Below, in pieces: positions 30,013 to 39,683 of a stretch of 64,000 bases of DNA (position 1 is the stretch's first letter; each line of letters begins with the position of its first letter). The position numbers and the translations under genes were made by a program. Under the pieces are notes generated by a model, which had not been told where the DNA came from, searched no databases, and saw only the letters and a program-made list of their open reading frames with translations. The DNA is from Weizmannia acidilactici (GTDB lineage: Bacteria > Bacillota > Bacilli > Bacillales > Bacillaceae_C): NCBI RefSeq assembly GCF_008974185.1, contig NZ_BKZP01000001.1, positions 124,001-188,000 on the forward strand, in the 5' to 3' direction.

Positions 30013-31077
30013 GTGAAAACGCGCAAATTTGGTTTAGCTCTCGCTATCGTACTGGCAGTAGGGACGCTTCTCGCTGCGTGCGGTTCGAACAGCGGCAATT
30101 CAGGCAGCGGAAATAAGGACAAGTTCACCGTTGCCCTGGTAACAGACACGGGCGGCATTGACGACCGTTCTTTTAACCAGTCTGCATGGGAAGGCCTTCA
30201 GCAATTCGGCAAGGATAACAACATGACGCAAGGGAAAAACGGTTACGACTATCTGCAATCCAAATCGGATGCGGATTACACGACGAACTTAAACACAGCG
30301 GTCCGTAACGGTTTTGACCTTGTTTACGGGGTTGGCTATAAACTCCAGCCTGCGATTGAAAAAATTGCCGATCAGCGCAAAAATACAAATTTTGCGATTA
30401 TCGACAGTGTTATCACCGGCAAGAAAAATGTTGCAAGCATTACATTTAAAGAGGAAGAAGGCTCTTTCCTTGTCGGGGTTGTGGCCGGCATGGCGACAAA
30501 ATCCAATAAGATCGGATTTATCGGCGGTACTGACAGCGACTTGATCAATAAGTTTGCAGCGGGCTTCAAAGCCGGCGTAAAAGCCGCCAATCCAAAAGCG
30601 GACGTGCAAATCCAGTATGTCGGTTCTTTTGATGATGCCAGCAAAGGGCAATCGATTGCTTCCGCGATGTATAAATCCGGCGTCGATGTCATTTACCATG
30701 CAGCCGGCGGAAGTGGCAAAGGCGTATTCACAGAAGCAAAAAACATTAAGCAGGACGATCCGAGCAAAAATGTCTGGGTCATCGGCGTTGACCGTGACCA
30801 GGCTGACGAAGGCCAGGTTACAGTGAAAGGCAAAGATTACAATGTAACGTTGACCTCGATGGTAAAACGAGTAGATAAAGCCGTGATCGATTTATCGACA
30901 AAGGCGAAAAACGGTAAATTCCCTGGCGGAAAAACAATTGTCTACGGTTTGAAAGAAGATGGTGTTGGTATTGCGCCGACACAGGACAATTTGACGCCTG
31001 AAATGAAAGCCGCAGTAAAAAAATGGACACAAAAAATCATTAATGGGGATGTTACCATTCCATCCAAATTAAAATAA
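30013..31077 (+). CDS. nupN: BMP-family nucleoside-binding lipoprotein
   Basis: This is the substrate-binding protein of an ABC nucleoside importer. The 354-residue precursor has a lipoprotein signal with lipobox LAAC and the lipidated cysteine at residue 23, then a Ser/Gly/Asn-rich linker. The BMP/PnrA domain shows [18 protein letters not shown] and DRDQADEG. It starts at GTG. It is followed by an ATPase and two permeases, matching B. subtilis nupNOPQ (yufNOPQ). A hairpin after it may let the binding protein be made in excess. Confidence 0.92.
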   Translation: MKTRKFGLALAIVLAVGTLLAACGSNSGNSGSGNKDKFTVALVTDTGGIDDRSFNQSAWEGLQQFGKDNNMTQGKNGYDYLQSKSDADYTTNLNTAVRNGFDLVYGVGYKLQPAIEKIADQRKNTNFAIIDSVITGKKNVASITFKEEEGSFLVGVVAGMATKSNKIGFIGGTDSDLINKFAAGFKAGVKAANPKADVQIQYVGSFDDASKGQSIASAMYKSGVDVIYHAAGGSGKGVFTEAKNIKQDDPSKNVWVIGVDRDQADEGQVTVKGKDYNVTLTSMVKRVDKAVIDLSTKAKNGKFPGGKTIVYGLKEDGVGIAPTQDNLTPEMKAAVKKWTQKIINGDVTIPSKLK

Positions 31078-31093
31078 TTTTGCTAAGCCCACG

Positions 31094-31115
31094 GGACCGG
31101 TTTAATAACCGGTCC
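31094..31115 (+). terminator. Intercistronic hairpin after the binding-protein gene
   Basis: A perfect 9-bp stem GGACCGGTT/AACCGGTCC with loop TAAT is followed by TGTATTAAAAATTTT, a poor T-tract. A stabilising hairpin or leaky terminator here is typical after binding-protein genes of ABC operons. Confidence 0.6.
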
Positions 31116-31252
31116 TGTATTAAAAATTTTAGTAAAATTAAAAATAATCACATTTTATCTGCATATCAAGGATTGATTCCCCCGCAACAATTACCTTGCC
31201 GCAGCAACCTTGCTGCCATTCTTTGTACAACCCAAATAAGGAGTGATAAAGG

Positions 31253-32788
31253 GTGGATTACGTAATAGAAATGCTTCATATTCGCAAAGAGTTCCCCGGA
31301 ATTGTTGCGAACGATGACATCACCCTCCAGTTGAAAAAGGGAGAAATCCATGCACTGCTTGGAGAAAACGGTGCCGGGAAGTCGACATTAATGAATGTGC
31401 TTTTCGGTCTTTACCAGCCTGAAAAAGGCGAAATTCGTGTGAACGGAAAAAAAGTGGAAATCACTGACCCGAATGTGGCCAATGACCTTGGGATCGGGAT
31501 GGTGCACCAGCATTTTATGCTCATTGACAAGTTTTCGGTTACCGAAAATATTATCCTCGGTAAAGAACCGAGAAAAAAAGGCGTAATTGACATCAAAAAA
31601 GCAGAACAGCAAGTGCGGGAAATTTCAGACCGTTACGGGCTGAAAGTGGATCCCCGTGCAAAAATATCCGATATATCCGTCGGCATGCAGCAACGCGTAG
31701 AAATTTTAAAAACGCTGTACCGAGGCGCCGATATTATTATCTTTGATGAACCGACGGCCGTGTTGACGCCGCAGGAAATCCGTGAATTGATCGGGATCAT
31801 GAAGACGTTGATCAAAGAAGGGAAATCCATTATTTTAATTACCCATAAATTGAAAGAGATCATGGAAGTATGCGACCGCGTCACGGTGATCCGCAAAGGG
31901 AAAGGAATTGCCACATTAAATGTAAAAGATACGAATCCCCAGGAGCTGGCGCATTTAATGGTCGGACGTGATGTTATTTTTACGACAGAGAAAACAGAAG
32001 GCCATCCGAAACAAGCTGTGTTAGAGATTGAAAATTTGCATGTGAAAGATTCGCGCGGCGTTGAAGCTGTAAAAGGTTTAAACCTGCAGGTAAGAGCCGG
32101 TGAAATTGTCGGCATTGCGGGTGTCGACGGAAACGGGCAATCGGAGCTCATTGAAGCAATCACAGGCCTGAAGAAAGCGGAAAGCGGCGTGATCCGGCTG
32201 AACGGCAAGGATATTACAAATTTACGGCCACGGAAAGTAACAGAAGCCGGCGTCGGCCACATTCCTGAAGACAGGCATAAATACGGGCTTGTCCTCGACT
32301 TTACAATCGGGGAAAACATGGTGCTGCAAACGTATTACAAAATGCCGGTATCAAATAAAGGGATTTTAAATTATAAAGAAATTTACAAAAAAGCGAAGTC
32401 CATTATTTCTGAATTTGATGTACGGACACCGAGTGAATATACAAAAGTCCGGGCCCTTTCAGGCGGGAACCAGCAGAAAGCTATCATCGGACGTGAAATT
32501 GACCGTGACCCGGATCTTTTGATTGCGGCCCAGCCGACTCGCGGGCTGGATGTCGGGGCGATCGAGTTTATTCATAAACGGCTGGTCGAGCAGAGGGACC
32601 ATGGAAAAGCCGTATTGCTTGTGTCGTTTGAACTGGATGAAATCATGAACCTTAGTGACCGGATTGCAGTGATATATGAAGGTGCCTTTATCGATATTGT
32701 GGATCCGAAGAAAACGACAGAACAGGAGTTGGGGCTCCTGATGGCGGGGCACAGAAAAGAAAAAGTAGGTGAACAATCCAATGTCTAA
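31253..32788 (+). CDS. nupO: Nucleoside ABC transporter ATP-binding protein
   Basis: A 511-residue tandem ATPase of the RbsA/MglA type. The first domain has a full Walker A (GENGAGKST near residue 38), a signature ISVGMQQRVEIL and Walker B IIFDEPTAVL. The second has a degenerate Walker A (GVDGNGQSE) and LSGGNQQKAIIGREI. It starts at GTG behind AAGGAGTG. It energises the NupP/NupQ permeases and overlaps nupP by eight bases. Confidence 0.94.
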   Translation: MDYVIEMLHIRKEFPGIVANDDITLQLKKGEIHALLGENGAGKSTLMNVLFGLYQPEKGEIRVNGKKVEITDPNVANDLGIGMVHQHFMLIDKFSVTENIILGKEPRKKGVIDIKKAEQQVREISDRYGLKVDPRAKISDISVGMQQRVEILKTLYRGADIIIFDEPTAVLTPQEIRELIGIMKTLIKEGKSIILITHKLKEIMEVCDRVTVIRKGKGIATLNVKDTNPQELAHLMVGRDVIFTTEKTEGHPKQAVLEIENLHVKDSRGVEAVKGLNLQVRAGEIVGIAGVDGNGQSELIEAITGLKKAESGVIRLNGKDITNLRPRKVTEAGVGHIPEDRHKYGLVLDFTIGENMVLQTYYKMPVSNKGILNYKEIYKKAKSIISEFDVRTPSEYTKVRALSGGNQQKAIIGREIDRDPDLLIAAQPTRGLDVGAIEFIHKRLVEQRDHGKAVLLVSFELDEIMNLSDRIAVIYEGAFIDIVDPKKTTEQELGLLMAGHRKEKVGEQSNV

Positions 32789-33824
32789 CCGAACCCTGAA
32801 CCTTCTTATACCTGTTATTTCTGTAATACTCGGCCTTCTTGCCGGGGCTCTCATTATGCTTGTCAGCGGCTATAACCCTGTGAACGGTTATATTGCGCTT
32901 TGGAACGGCGCTTTCGGCCAGGTCTTTTACATCGGGGAAACATTGAGGCTTGCAACCCCGTATATTTTTGCTGGTTTGGCGATTGCGTTTGCTTTCCGCA
33001 CCGGGCTGTTTAATATCGGGGCCGAGGGCCAGCTGATTGTAGGGTGGATTGCCGCCGTCTGGGTAGGCATTGCTTTCGATCTGCCAAAAGCGATCCATCT
33101 GCCCCTTGCCATCCTTGCCGCTGCAGCCGCAGGCGCCTTATGGGGCTTCATCCCGGGGCTTTTAAAAGCGCGGCTCAGGGTCCATGAAGTCATCGTTACG
33201 ATTATGATGAACTATATTGCGCTGTATAGTTCCAATTATTTAATCCGGAATGTGCTGTCAAAACAGCAGGATACAACGCCGCATATCCATCATTCGGCAT
33301 CATTGGCATCACCGTTTTTCCAGAAAATCACGGATTATTCCACTCTACATAACGGCATCTATTTGGCTTTGCTGGCAGTAGTTGTAATGTGGTTTATCAT
33401 CGAGAAAACAGCGCTTGGCTTTGAATTAAAATCTGTCGGGTTTAACCCAAACGCGTCCGAATATGCCGGTATGAATGTCGGCCGTAGCATCATCCTGTCA
33501 ATGGTCATATCCGGAGCATTCGCCGGTCTGGGAGGCGCAATGGAGGGGCTTGGCAATTACGGTTTTGCCTTTTTGCAATCATCTTTTTCAGGAATTGGTT
33601 TTGACGGAATTGCCGTGGCGCTGCTCGGCGGAAATACGGCACTCGGTGTTTTGATTGCGGCCGTTTTATTCGGCGCATTGAAGGTGGGGTCGCTGAATAT
33701 GCCGATTGATGCAGGCGTACCGAATGAACTCGTTAATATTGTCATTGCCCTGATCATTCTCTTTGTTGCATCCGGCTATATGATCAAATGGATACTGACC
33801 CGGCTGAAAAAGGAGGCGAAATAA
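32781..33824 (+). CDS. nupP: Nucleoside ABC transporter permease 1
   Basis: A 347-residue membrane protein of the BPD_transp_2 family with about eight to ten hydrophobic segments. The family motif FRTGLFNIGAEGQL is near residue 75, and GIGFDGIAVALLGGN is in the second half. The ATG at 32781 with TAGGTG upstream is preferred to a GTG at 32769. It is translated in overlap with nupO and is followed immediately by nupQ. Confidence 0.93.
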   Translation: MSNRTLNLLIPVISVILGLLAGALIMLVSGYNPVNGYIALWNGAFGQVFYIGETLRLATPYIFAGLAIAFAFRTGLFNIGAEGQLIVGWIAAVWVGIAFDLPKAIHLPLAILAAAAAGALWGFIPGLLKARLRVHEVIVTIMMNYIALYSSNYLIRNVLSKQQDTTPHIHHSASLASPFFQKITDYSTLHNGIYLALLAVVVMWFIIEKTALGFELKSVGFNPNASEYAGMNVGRSIILSMVISGAFAGLGGAMEGLGNYGFAFLQSSFSGIGFDGIAVALLGGNTALGVLIAAVLFGALKVGSLNMPIDAGVPNELVNIVIALIILFVASGYMIKWILTRLKKEAK

Positions 33825-34784
33825 GTGGATTTTTTAACAGCATTGGAAATTATCATATCAGCATCTTTACTCTCTGCGGCACCACTTATTTTCACCGCTT
33901 TAGGGGGCGTTTTTTCCGAACGCTCCGGCGTTGTGAATATCGGTTTGGAAGGTTTAATGATTATGGGGGCCTTTACCTCGATTGTGTTTAACTTGACGTT
34001 TGCAAAAACATTCGGGGCATGGACGCCGTGGCTTGCGTTGCTTGCTGCGATGGCCATCGGCGGTTTATTCGCGCTTATCCATGCCGTAGCATCCATTTCT
34101 TTTCGTGCGGATCAGACTGTCAGCGGCGTTGCCATTAATTTTTTGGCGCTCGGACTGGCGATGTTTCTGATTAAAAAAATATACGGAAAGGGTCAGACGG
34201 ATACGATCCGAGAATATTTCCGCCAGGTCGACATTCCTGGTCTGAACCATATTCCGCTGATCGGCAAGCTGTTTTTCCAAGGTGTCACCTATCCTTCGTA
34301 TATCGCTATTCTCGTCGCCTTTGCGGTATGGTTTATTATTTACAAAACGCCGTTCGGCCTGCGCCTCCGTTCAGTCGGGGAACATCCAATGGCCGCCGAT
34401 ACGATGGGGATTAATGTCACCAAAATGCGTTATCTGGCCGTCTTTTTATCCGGTGTATTCGGCGGGATCGGCGGCGCGGTATATGCGCAGTCGATCACAT
34501 TAAATTTTAGTTCATCCACGATCTCCGGACAGGGCTATATGGCGCTCGCTGCTATGATTTTTGGAAAATGGAATCCGCTTGGCGCGATGGGTGCAGCTTT
34601 GTTTTTCGGCTTTGCGCAGAGTCTCAGCATTATCGGTTCCAATATTCCTTACTTGAAAGAAATACCAAGTGTTTTCCTGCTTATTGCCCCTTATGTGCTT
34701 ACAATCCTGGCGTTGGCCGGATTTATCGGGCGTGCCGAAGCTCCGAAAGCGGACGGCGTCCCGTATATCAAGGGGGAGCGTTAG
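33825..34784 (+). CDS. nupQ: Nucleoside ABC transporter permease 2
   Basis: A 319-residue permease paralogous to NupP. It carries SERSGVVNIGLEGLM near the N-terminus, GINVTKMRYLAVFLSG and GQGYMALAAMIFGKW, and about eight membrane segments. It starts at GTG directly after the nupP stop, with AAAAGGAGG upstream. It closes the operon ahead of a very strong terminator. Confidence 0.94.
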   Translation: MDFLTALEIIISASLLSAAPLIFTALGGVFSERSGVVNIGLEGLMIMGAFTSIVFNLTFAKTFGAWTPWLALLAAMAIGGLFALIHAVASISFRADQTVSGVAINFLALGLAMFLIKKIYGKGQTDTIREYFRQVDIPGLNHIPLIGKLFFQGVTYPSYIAILVAFAVWFIIYKTPFGLRLRSVGEHPMAADTMGINVTKMRYLAVFLSGVFGGIGGAVYAQSITLNFSSSTISGQGYMALAAMIFGKWNPLGAMGAALFFGFAQSLSIIGSNIPYLKEIPSVFLLIAPYVLTILALAGFIGRAEAPKADGVPYIKGER

Positions 34785-34795
34785 TGCTTCAAAAC

Positions 34796-34843
34796 CGGCA
34801 ACCGTTGCGGCAAAAGTTTTGCCGTAACGGTTGCCGATTTTTT
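34796..34843 (+). terminator. Strong terminator after nupQ
   Basis: An 11-bp outer stem CGGCAACCGTT/AACGGTTGCCG encloses a second 8-bp stem (CGGCAAAA/TTTTGCCG) and ends in ATTTTTTA. Confidence 0.9.
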
Positions 34844-34857
34844 ATACGCGAAAAAGC

Positions 34858-34887
34858 TTGCCGGGACGGGCACGGTACCTGTATAGT
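34858..34887 (+). promoter_or_regulatory. Sigma-A promoter of ymfF-ymfH
   Basis: TTGCCG (34858-34863) and TATAGT (34882-34887) are spaced by 18 bases, about 95 bases before ymfF. Confidence 0.55.
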
Positions 34888-34981
34888 AAAATTAATGCCA
34901 CTTGCGGGTAAGAGATGGCTGGCAAAAGGGCATACTTTTATCACGGATTAAATACAGGCTGCCTGCTGAAGGAGGATCAAT

Positions 34982-36256
34982 ATGGCCATTGCAAAAGAGA
35001 CGATTCGAAAAATGAAAGGGTACACATTACATACGATTAAAACGGACAAATACAAAACGAATACGCTTGTATGGAAAATGAAAGCGCCGCTTGATAAGGA
35101 CACGGTAACATTGCGCGCCCTGCTTCTGAATGTCCTGCAGAGCAGCACAAAGCGGTATGATACGACAGCAAAGCTAAGAACATATCTCGACGAATTGTAC
35201 GGTGCGAGTTTTTATGTCGATACAGCGAAAAAAGGCGAATATCATATTATCTCTTTCACAGTTGAAATCGCAAATGAAAAATTTCTGCACAATGCTGAAC
35301 CGCTGTTGCAAAAGGGCATCCAGTTTCTGGCGGAAGTGCTGCTGAATCCGAATGCGGACGGCGGCCAGTTTGACCAGGCCGTGGTGGAAAAGGAGAAACG
35401 GGTGCTGAAACAGAGGCTGCAGGCAGTTTATGATGATAAAATGCGGTATGCGAACATGCGGCTCATTGAAGAAATGTGCAAGGGCGAACCGTTTGCCCTG
35501 CAGGCTAACGGCATTATTGATGAAGTGGACGCCATTACGCCTGAGTCGCTGTTTGCTTATTACCAACGAGCGATACAGGAAGATGAAATGGATTTATTTG
35601 TAACAGGCGATGTCGATGAAGGCCGCCTAGCCGCTTTTTGCGAAGCGCTCATCTTCCCGGACCGCGAAGCCACAACCGCTGCGGCAAGGACGCTGAGAAA
35701 AGTAGCTGAAGTCCGGAAAATAAAAGAATCCCAGGACATCCGCCAAGGGAAACTGAACATCGGCTACCGCACCAATATTGTGTTTGGCAACAGGGATTAT
35801 TTCGCGATGCAAATGTTTAACGGCATATTCGGCGGTTTTTCCCATTCCAAGCTTTTCTTAAACGTCCGCGAAAAAGCTAGCCTTTGTTATTATGTGTCCA
35901 GCCAGATCGAGAGCCATAAAGGGTTAATGATGGTCATGAGCGGGATTGAATCCGTCAATTATGAAAAGGCGGTTTCCATTATTGAAAAGCAAATGGAAGC
36001 AATGAAAAACGGCGATTTCAGCGTACAGGAAATGGAACAGACTAAAGCCGTCATCCGTAATCAGCTGCTTGAGGCGACAGATACATCCCGCGGGCTCGTT
36101 GAAATTTTGTATCATAATGTCATTGCCAAAAAACAGATCGGCGTAGATGACTGGATCCGGGAAATTGAAGCGGTTGAAAAAGGGGAAATTGTAAAAGTGG
36201 CGGCGAAGATCGAATTGGATACAATTTACTTCTTATCCGGATCGGAGGGGAAATAA
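34982..36256 (+). CDS. ymfF: M16-like protein YmfF, inactive partner, EF-P modification-associated
   Basis: A 424-residue M16-fold protein without the HxxEH zinc motif, so it is expected to be the inactive partner of YmfH, as in heterodimeric M16 proteases. It shows YLDELYGASFYVDT near the N-terminus and LFLNVREKASLCYYVSSQIES in the C-terminal half. Current annotation practice links YmfF/YmfH to 5-aminopentanol modification of elongation factor P in Bacillus. Its stop overlaps the ymfH start by one base (TAATG). Confidence 0.9.
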   Translation: MAIAKETIRKMKGYTLHTIKTDKYKTNTLVWKMKAPLDKDTVTLRALLLNVLQSSTKRYDTTAKLRTYLDELYGASFYVDTAKKGEYHIISFTVEIANEKFLHNAEPLLQKGIQFLAEVLLNPNADGGQFDQAVVEKEKRVLKQRLQAVYDDKMRYANMRLIEEMCKGEPFALQANGIIDEVDAITPESLFAYYQRAIQEDEMDLFVTGDVDEGRLAAFCEALIFPDREATTAAARTLRKVAEVRKIKESQDIRQGKLNIGYRTNIVFGNRDYFAMQMFNGIFGGFSHSKLFLNVREKASLCYYVSSQIESHKGLMMVMSGIESVNYEKAVSIIEKQMEAMKNGDFSVQEMEQTKAVIRNQLLEATDTSRGLVEILYHNVIAKKQIGVDDWIREIEAVEKGEIVKVAAKIELDTIYFLSGSEGK

Positions 36257-37542
36257 TGGATACACAACGTTTTAGCCAGCTCGATGAAACACTCTATTTT
36301 GAAACGCTCGACAACGGTTTGAAAGTATATATCCTGCCTAAGCAGGGTTTCAATAAAACGTTTGTTACGTTTACGACAAAATACGGTTCTGTTGACAACG
36401 AATTCGTCCCGTTGGGGAAAAACGAGTTTGTGCGGGTGCCGGACGGGATTGCCCATTTTCTCGAGCATAAAATGTTTGAAAAGGAAGATGGCGATGTATT
36501 CCAGCAGTTCAGCAGGCAGGGTGCTTCAGCCAATGCATTCACGAGTTTTAACCGTACCGCTTATTTATTTTCCAGTACCGATCAAGTTATGAAAAATCTG
36601 GAAACTTTAGTTGATATGGTGCAAACCCCGTATTTTACAGAGCAGATGGTTGAAAAAGAAAAAGGGATTATCGGGCAGGAAATTATGATGTACAACGATA
36701 ATCCGGATTGGCGGCTTTATTACGGAGTGATTGAAAATTTGTACAAAAACCATCCGGTGAAAATCGATATCGCGGGGACGGTCGAATCCATTGCAAAAAT
36801 TACGGCCGAACAGTTATATGAATGCTACCGCACATTCTACCACCCGAGCAATATGCTGCTGTTAGCGGTCGGAAATGTTTCTCCTGAAGAAGTGATTTCT
36901 TTTCTCAAAAAAAACCAGGAGAAGAAAAAATATGAAAAAGTGCCTGAAATTAAAAGGCGTTTTCCGGAAGAGCCGATTGAAGCAGCCAAAAAAGAGCAGA
37001 AAATGCATATGAATGTGCAAATCCCGAAATGCCTTGTAGGGATGAAGGCGCTCCACACCAGCCAAAGCGGCACTGAGATGCTAAAAAACGAACTTACAGT
37101 AAATTTAATGCTCGATATGCTGTTTGGCCGCAGTTCGGAAGCGTACAGCGGGTTGTACAACGACGGCCTGATCGACACGAGTTTTTCTTTTGATTATTCC
37201 CAGGAACAGGGGTTTGGATTTGCAATGGCCGGCGGAGATACGGAAAATCCCGATCTTTTGGCGGAACGGCTGCATGATGTGATGTTTGCGGCAAAAGAAG
37301 GAAAAGTCCTGACGGAAGAAGGGCTTGAAAGGACGAAAAAGAAAAAAATCGGGGCGTTTCTGCGACAGTTGAACTCACCTGAATTTATTGCAAACCAATT
37401 TACAAGATATGCTTTTAACGGCATGAATTTATTTGATGTTGTTCCTGTTCTTGAGCAAATCCAATTCAACGATTTGCGGAAAACGGCGGAACAATTTTTT
37501 GGCGAAGACCGGTTTACGGTTTGCCAAGTATTGCCGAAATAA
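36256..37542 (+). CDS. ymfH: M16-family metalloprotease YmfH, EF-P modification-associated
   Basis: A 428-residue M16 peptidase with an intact zinc motif HFLEH at about residues 67-71 and the distal glutamate in GIIGQEIMMYNDNPDW. It is translated together with ymfF and followed by the reductase gene ymfI. All three are associated with EF-P modification in B. subtilis, although what this protease cleaves is not known to me. Confidence 0.92.
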   Translation: MDTQRFSQLDETLYFETLDNGLKVYILPKQGFNKTFVTFTTKYGSVDNEFVPLGKNEFVRVPDGIAHFLEHKMFEKEDGDVFQQFSRQGASANAFTSFNRTAYLFSSTDQVMKNLETLVDMVQTPYFTEQMVEKEKGIIGQEIMMYNDNPDWRLYYGVIENLYKNHPVKIDIAGTVESIAKITAEQLYECYRTFYHPSNMLLLAVGNVSPEEVISFLKKNQEKKKYEKVPEIKRRFPEEPIEAAKKEQKMHMNVQIPKCLVGMKALHTSQSGTEMLKNELTVNLMLDMLFGRSSEAYSGLYNDGLIDTSFSFDYSQEQGFGFAMAGGDTENPDLLAERLHDVMFAAKEGKVLTEEGLERTKKKKIGAFLRQLNSPEFIANQFTRYAFNGMNLFDVVPVLEQIQFNDLRKTAEQFFGEDRFTVCQVLPK

Positions 37543-37546
37543 CTAC

Positions 37547-37571
37547 AAACCCGGGGAATGCCCGGGTTTTT
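37547..37571 (+). terminator. Intrinsic terminator after ymfH
   Basis: A perfect 9-bp stem AAACCCGGG/CCCGGGTTT with a 5-nt loop runs into a short T-tract. It leaves only 20 bases before ymfI, so ymfI expression needs read-through or a promoter within ymfH. Confidence 0.75.
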
Positions 37572-37590
37572 CAATGGGGGAAAATAAAGA

Positions 37591-38313
37591 ATGAAGAAAT
37601 TTGCTTTAATTACCGGCGCAAGCGGAGGAATTGGAAAAGCGGTTGCAAAAATGCTTGCAGAAGAAGGCTGGAATCTTTATTTGCATTACCATCAAAATCA
37701 GGAAGCGGTAAAAGAACTGTTGGACATTTGCGCCGCGCGGGGTGTTGAAGCGATTCCGATCCGCGCCGATCTTGCTGTAGACGGCGGCGTGCAAACGATA
37801 GTGGATAATATTTTCCACCTCGATGCGATTGTATATGCGAGCGGCACGTCCCAATACGGTTTATTAACGGATATGGAAGAAAACGCAATTGATGAACAAT
37901 ATCGTATTCACGTGAAATCGCCGCTGCTTTTGTCAAAATTGCTGCTTCCGAAACTGATGCAGAATGAAACTTCGCACATCATCCTTGTCAGTTCGATATG
38001 GGGGCAGACGGGGGCTGCGTGTGAATCCGTCTATTCTGCAATGAAAGGTGCGCAAATTGCTTTTGCCAAAGCGCTGGCCAAAGAAACGGCAAGAAGCGGC
38101 GTGCGCGTCAATGCTGTTGCACCCGGCGCAGTCGATACGAATATGCTCAGGCTATTTTCGGAAGAAGAAATTGCCGGCGTAGAGGAAGAAATTCCTCTCG
38201 GCCGCCTCGCCAAACCGGCAGAAATCGCCCAAACGATCTCCTTCCTTCTCTCCGATAAAGCTGCCTACATTACAGGGCAAACGATTGCTGTAAACGGGGG
38301 CTGGTATATATAA
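37591..38313 (+). CDS. ymfI: SDR-family reductase YmfI (EF-P 5-aminopentanone reductase)
   Basis: A 240-residue short-chain dehydrogenase. The cofactor motif GASGGIGKAV is at the N-terminus, a catalytic serine in ILVSSIWGQTG and Tyr-x-x-x-Lys as YSAMK, with the C-terminal ITGQTIAVNGGWYI block. In B. subtilis, YmfI reduces the 5-aminopentanone group on EF-P to 5-aminopentanol. The ymfF-ymfH-ymfI neighbourhood supports the same role here. Confidence 0.93.
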   Translation: MKKFALITGASGGIGKAVAKMLAEEGWNLYLHYHQNQEAVKELLDICAARGVEAIPIRADLAVDGGVQTIVDNIFHLDAIVYASGTSQYGLLTDMEENAIDEQYRIHVKSPLLLSKLLLPKLMQNETSHIILVSSIWGQTGAACESVYSAMKGAQIAFAKALAKETARSGVRVNAVAPGAVDTNMLRLFSEEEIAGVEEEIPLGRLAKPAEIAQTISFLLSDKAAYITGQTIAVNGGWYI

Positions 38314-38397
38314 AAATTCGGGCGGCTGATATTTCCATGCATAGCCTCCGCGCCAGGTCGCAAACTAATGCTGAACCATTTGAAAGGAGGATGCGCA

Positions 38398-38658
38398 ATG
38401 AGTGTATTAGAAAACTGGGACCAATGGAAGAACTTTTTGGGGGACCGCCTTCACCAGGCACAGCAGCAAGGCATGTCCCAAGAAACGATCGGCAAGCTTG
38501 CGGAACAGGTCGGGGATTACCTTGCTGCGCAAGTGGAGCCGAAAAATGAGCAAGAACGTGTCCTGGCCGATCTCTGGTCGGTAGCATCACAGGAAGAGCA
38601 ACAAGCGATTGCCAATGTCATGGTCAAACTCGTCCAAAATGACGAATCCCAATCATAA
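38398..38658 (+). CDS. ymfJ: DUF3243 protein YmfJ
   Basis: An 86-residue soluble protein of the DUF3243 family starting MSVLENWDQWKNFLGDRL, with an all-helical, acidic C-terminal half. A strong AAAGGAGG precedes the ATG. The family is conserved next to ymfI/ymfK in Bacillus, but its function is unknown. It is followed by an exceptionally long terminator stem. Confidence 0.9.
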   Translation: MSVLENWDQWKNFLGDRLHQAQQQGMSQETIGKLAEQVGDYLAAQVEPKNEQERVLADLWSVASQEEQQAIANVMVKLVQNDESQS

Positions 38659-38665
38659 AAAAGGT

Positions 38666-38739
38666 GCCGGTGCCATATCAAAACAATTTACGGCTTTTCT
38701 CCAAAGCCGTAAATTGTTTAGATGCCGCCGGTTTTTTTT
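38666..38739 (+). terminator. Terminator with a perfect 17-bp stem after ymfJ
   Basis: Positions 38681-38697 and 38703-38719 pair perfectly over 17 bp around a 5-nt loop. Flanking CCGG segments extend the stem, and eight T residues follow. Confidence 0.9.
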
Positions 38740-38875
38740 GCAGGATTTGCACGCACCTCGACAAAATTCATGTTTTTTTGTGATTTTTGGAGCTATCACT
38801 TTCTTATTGATATAAAATCATATATCATATAACCTAGATATAGTTAGTGAGTATCCGGTTGCGGGAGGGGTCCAG

Positions 38876-39667
38876 GTGGAGGACAGGAAAGAATGGTATT
38901 TGGAATATGAAATTAAAATCAACCGCCCGGGGCTTCTTGGCGATATATCTTCTCTCTTGGGTATGTTGGCGATTAACATCAAAAGCATTAATGGCGTTGA
39001 CGATAGAAAGCGCGGCCTGCTTCTTCTTGTAAAAAATGAGGAACAGGTCGGCCGCCTCGAATCGATCTTGCAAACAGTGGAAACGATAAAAGTAACGAAA
39101 ATCAGGGAATCCAAACTTCGGGACAGGCTTGCAGTGCGCCATGGCAGGTATATTCAGCGGGACCACGACGACAGGAAAACATTCCGGTTTGTGCGTGATG
39201 ATCTCGGTATCCTTGTTGATTTTATGGCTGAGCATTTTAAACAAGAAGGCCATAAACTGATCGGAATCCGCGGCATGCCCCGCGTCGGAAAAACCGAGTC
39301 AATTGTGGCGGCAAGCGTGTGCGCTAATAAAAAATGGATTTTTCTTTCCTCCACGATGATCAAGCAGACAGTCAGAAGCAGCCTGATCGATGATGAATAC
39401 AACGTCAATAATATATTTATTATGGATGGGATCGTATCCGCCGAAAGGGCAAACGAACAGCACTGGCAGCTCATTCGCGAAATTATGCGCCTGTCGGCTG
39501 TAAAAGTGGTGGAACACCCTGATATTTTTGTGCAGCACTCGGAATACTCATTGGACGATTTCGACTATATTATTGAGCTGAGAGAAGATCCGTCACAGGA
39601 GATTACATACGACATGCTGCAAAATAACCGGATGTTTCAAAGCGGATTTGGCGGATTTGATTACTAG
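38876..39667 (+). CDS. ymfK: DUF3388 protein YmfK
   Basis: A 263-residue protein of the YmfK/DUF3388 family. The N-terminal 70 residues look like an ACT-type domain (INRPGLLGDISSLLGML). The C-terminal half has a P-loop-like GMPRVGKTES near residue 132, followed by a conserved MDGIVSAERANEQHW block. It starts at GTG behind GGGAGGGG. A ligand-sensing NTPase is suggested by these parts, but no function has been shown to my knowledge. Confidence 0.88.
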   Translation: MEDRKEWYLEYEIKINRPGLLGDISSLLGMLAINIKSINGVDDRKRGLLLLVKNEEQVGRLESILQTVETIKVTKIRESKLRDRLAVRHGRYIQRDHDDRKTFRFVRDDLGILVDFMAEHFKQEGHKLIGIRGMPRVGKTESIVAASVCANKKWIFLSSTMIKQTVRSSLIDDEYNVNNIFIMDGIVSAERANEQHWQLIREIMRLSAVKVVEHPDIFVQHSEYSLDDFDYIIELREDPSQEITYDMLQNNRMFQSGFGGFDY

Positions 39668-39683
39668 ATTGGCAGGTGTTACC

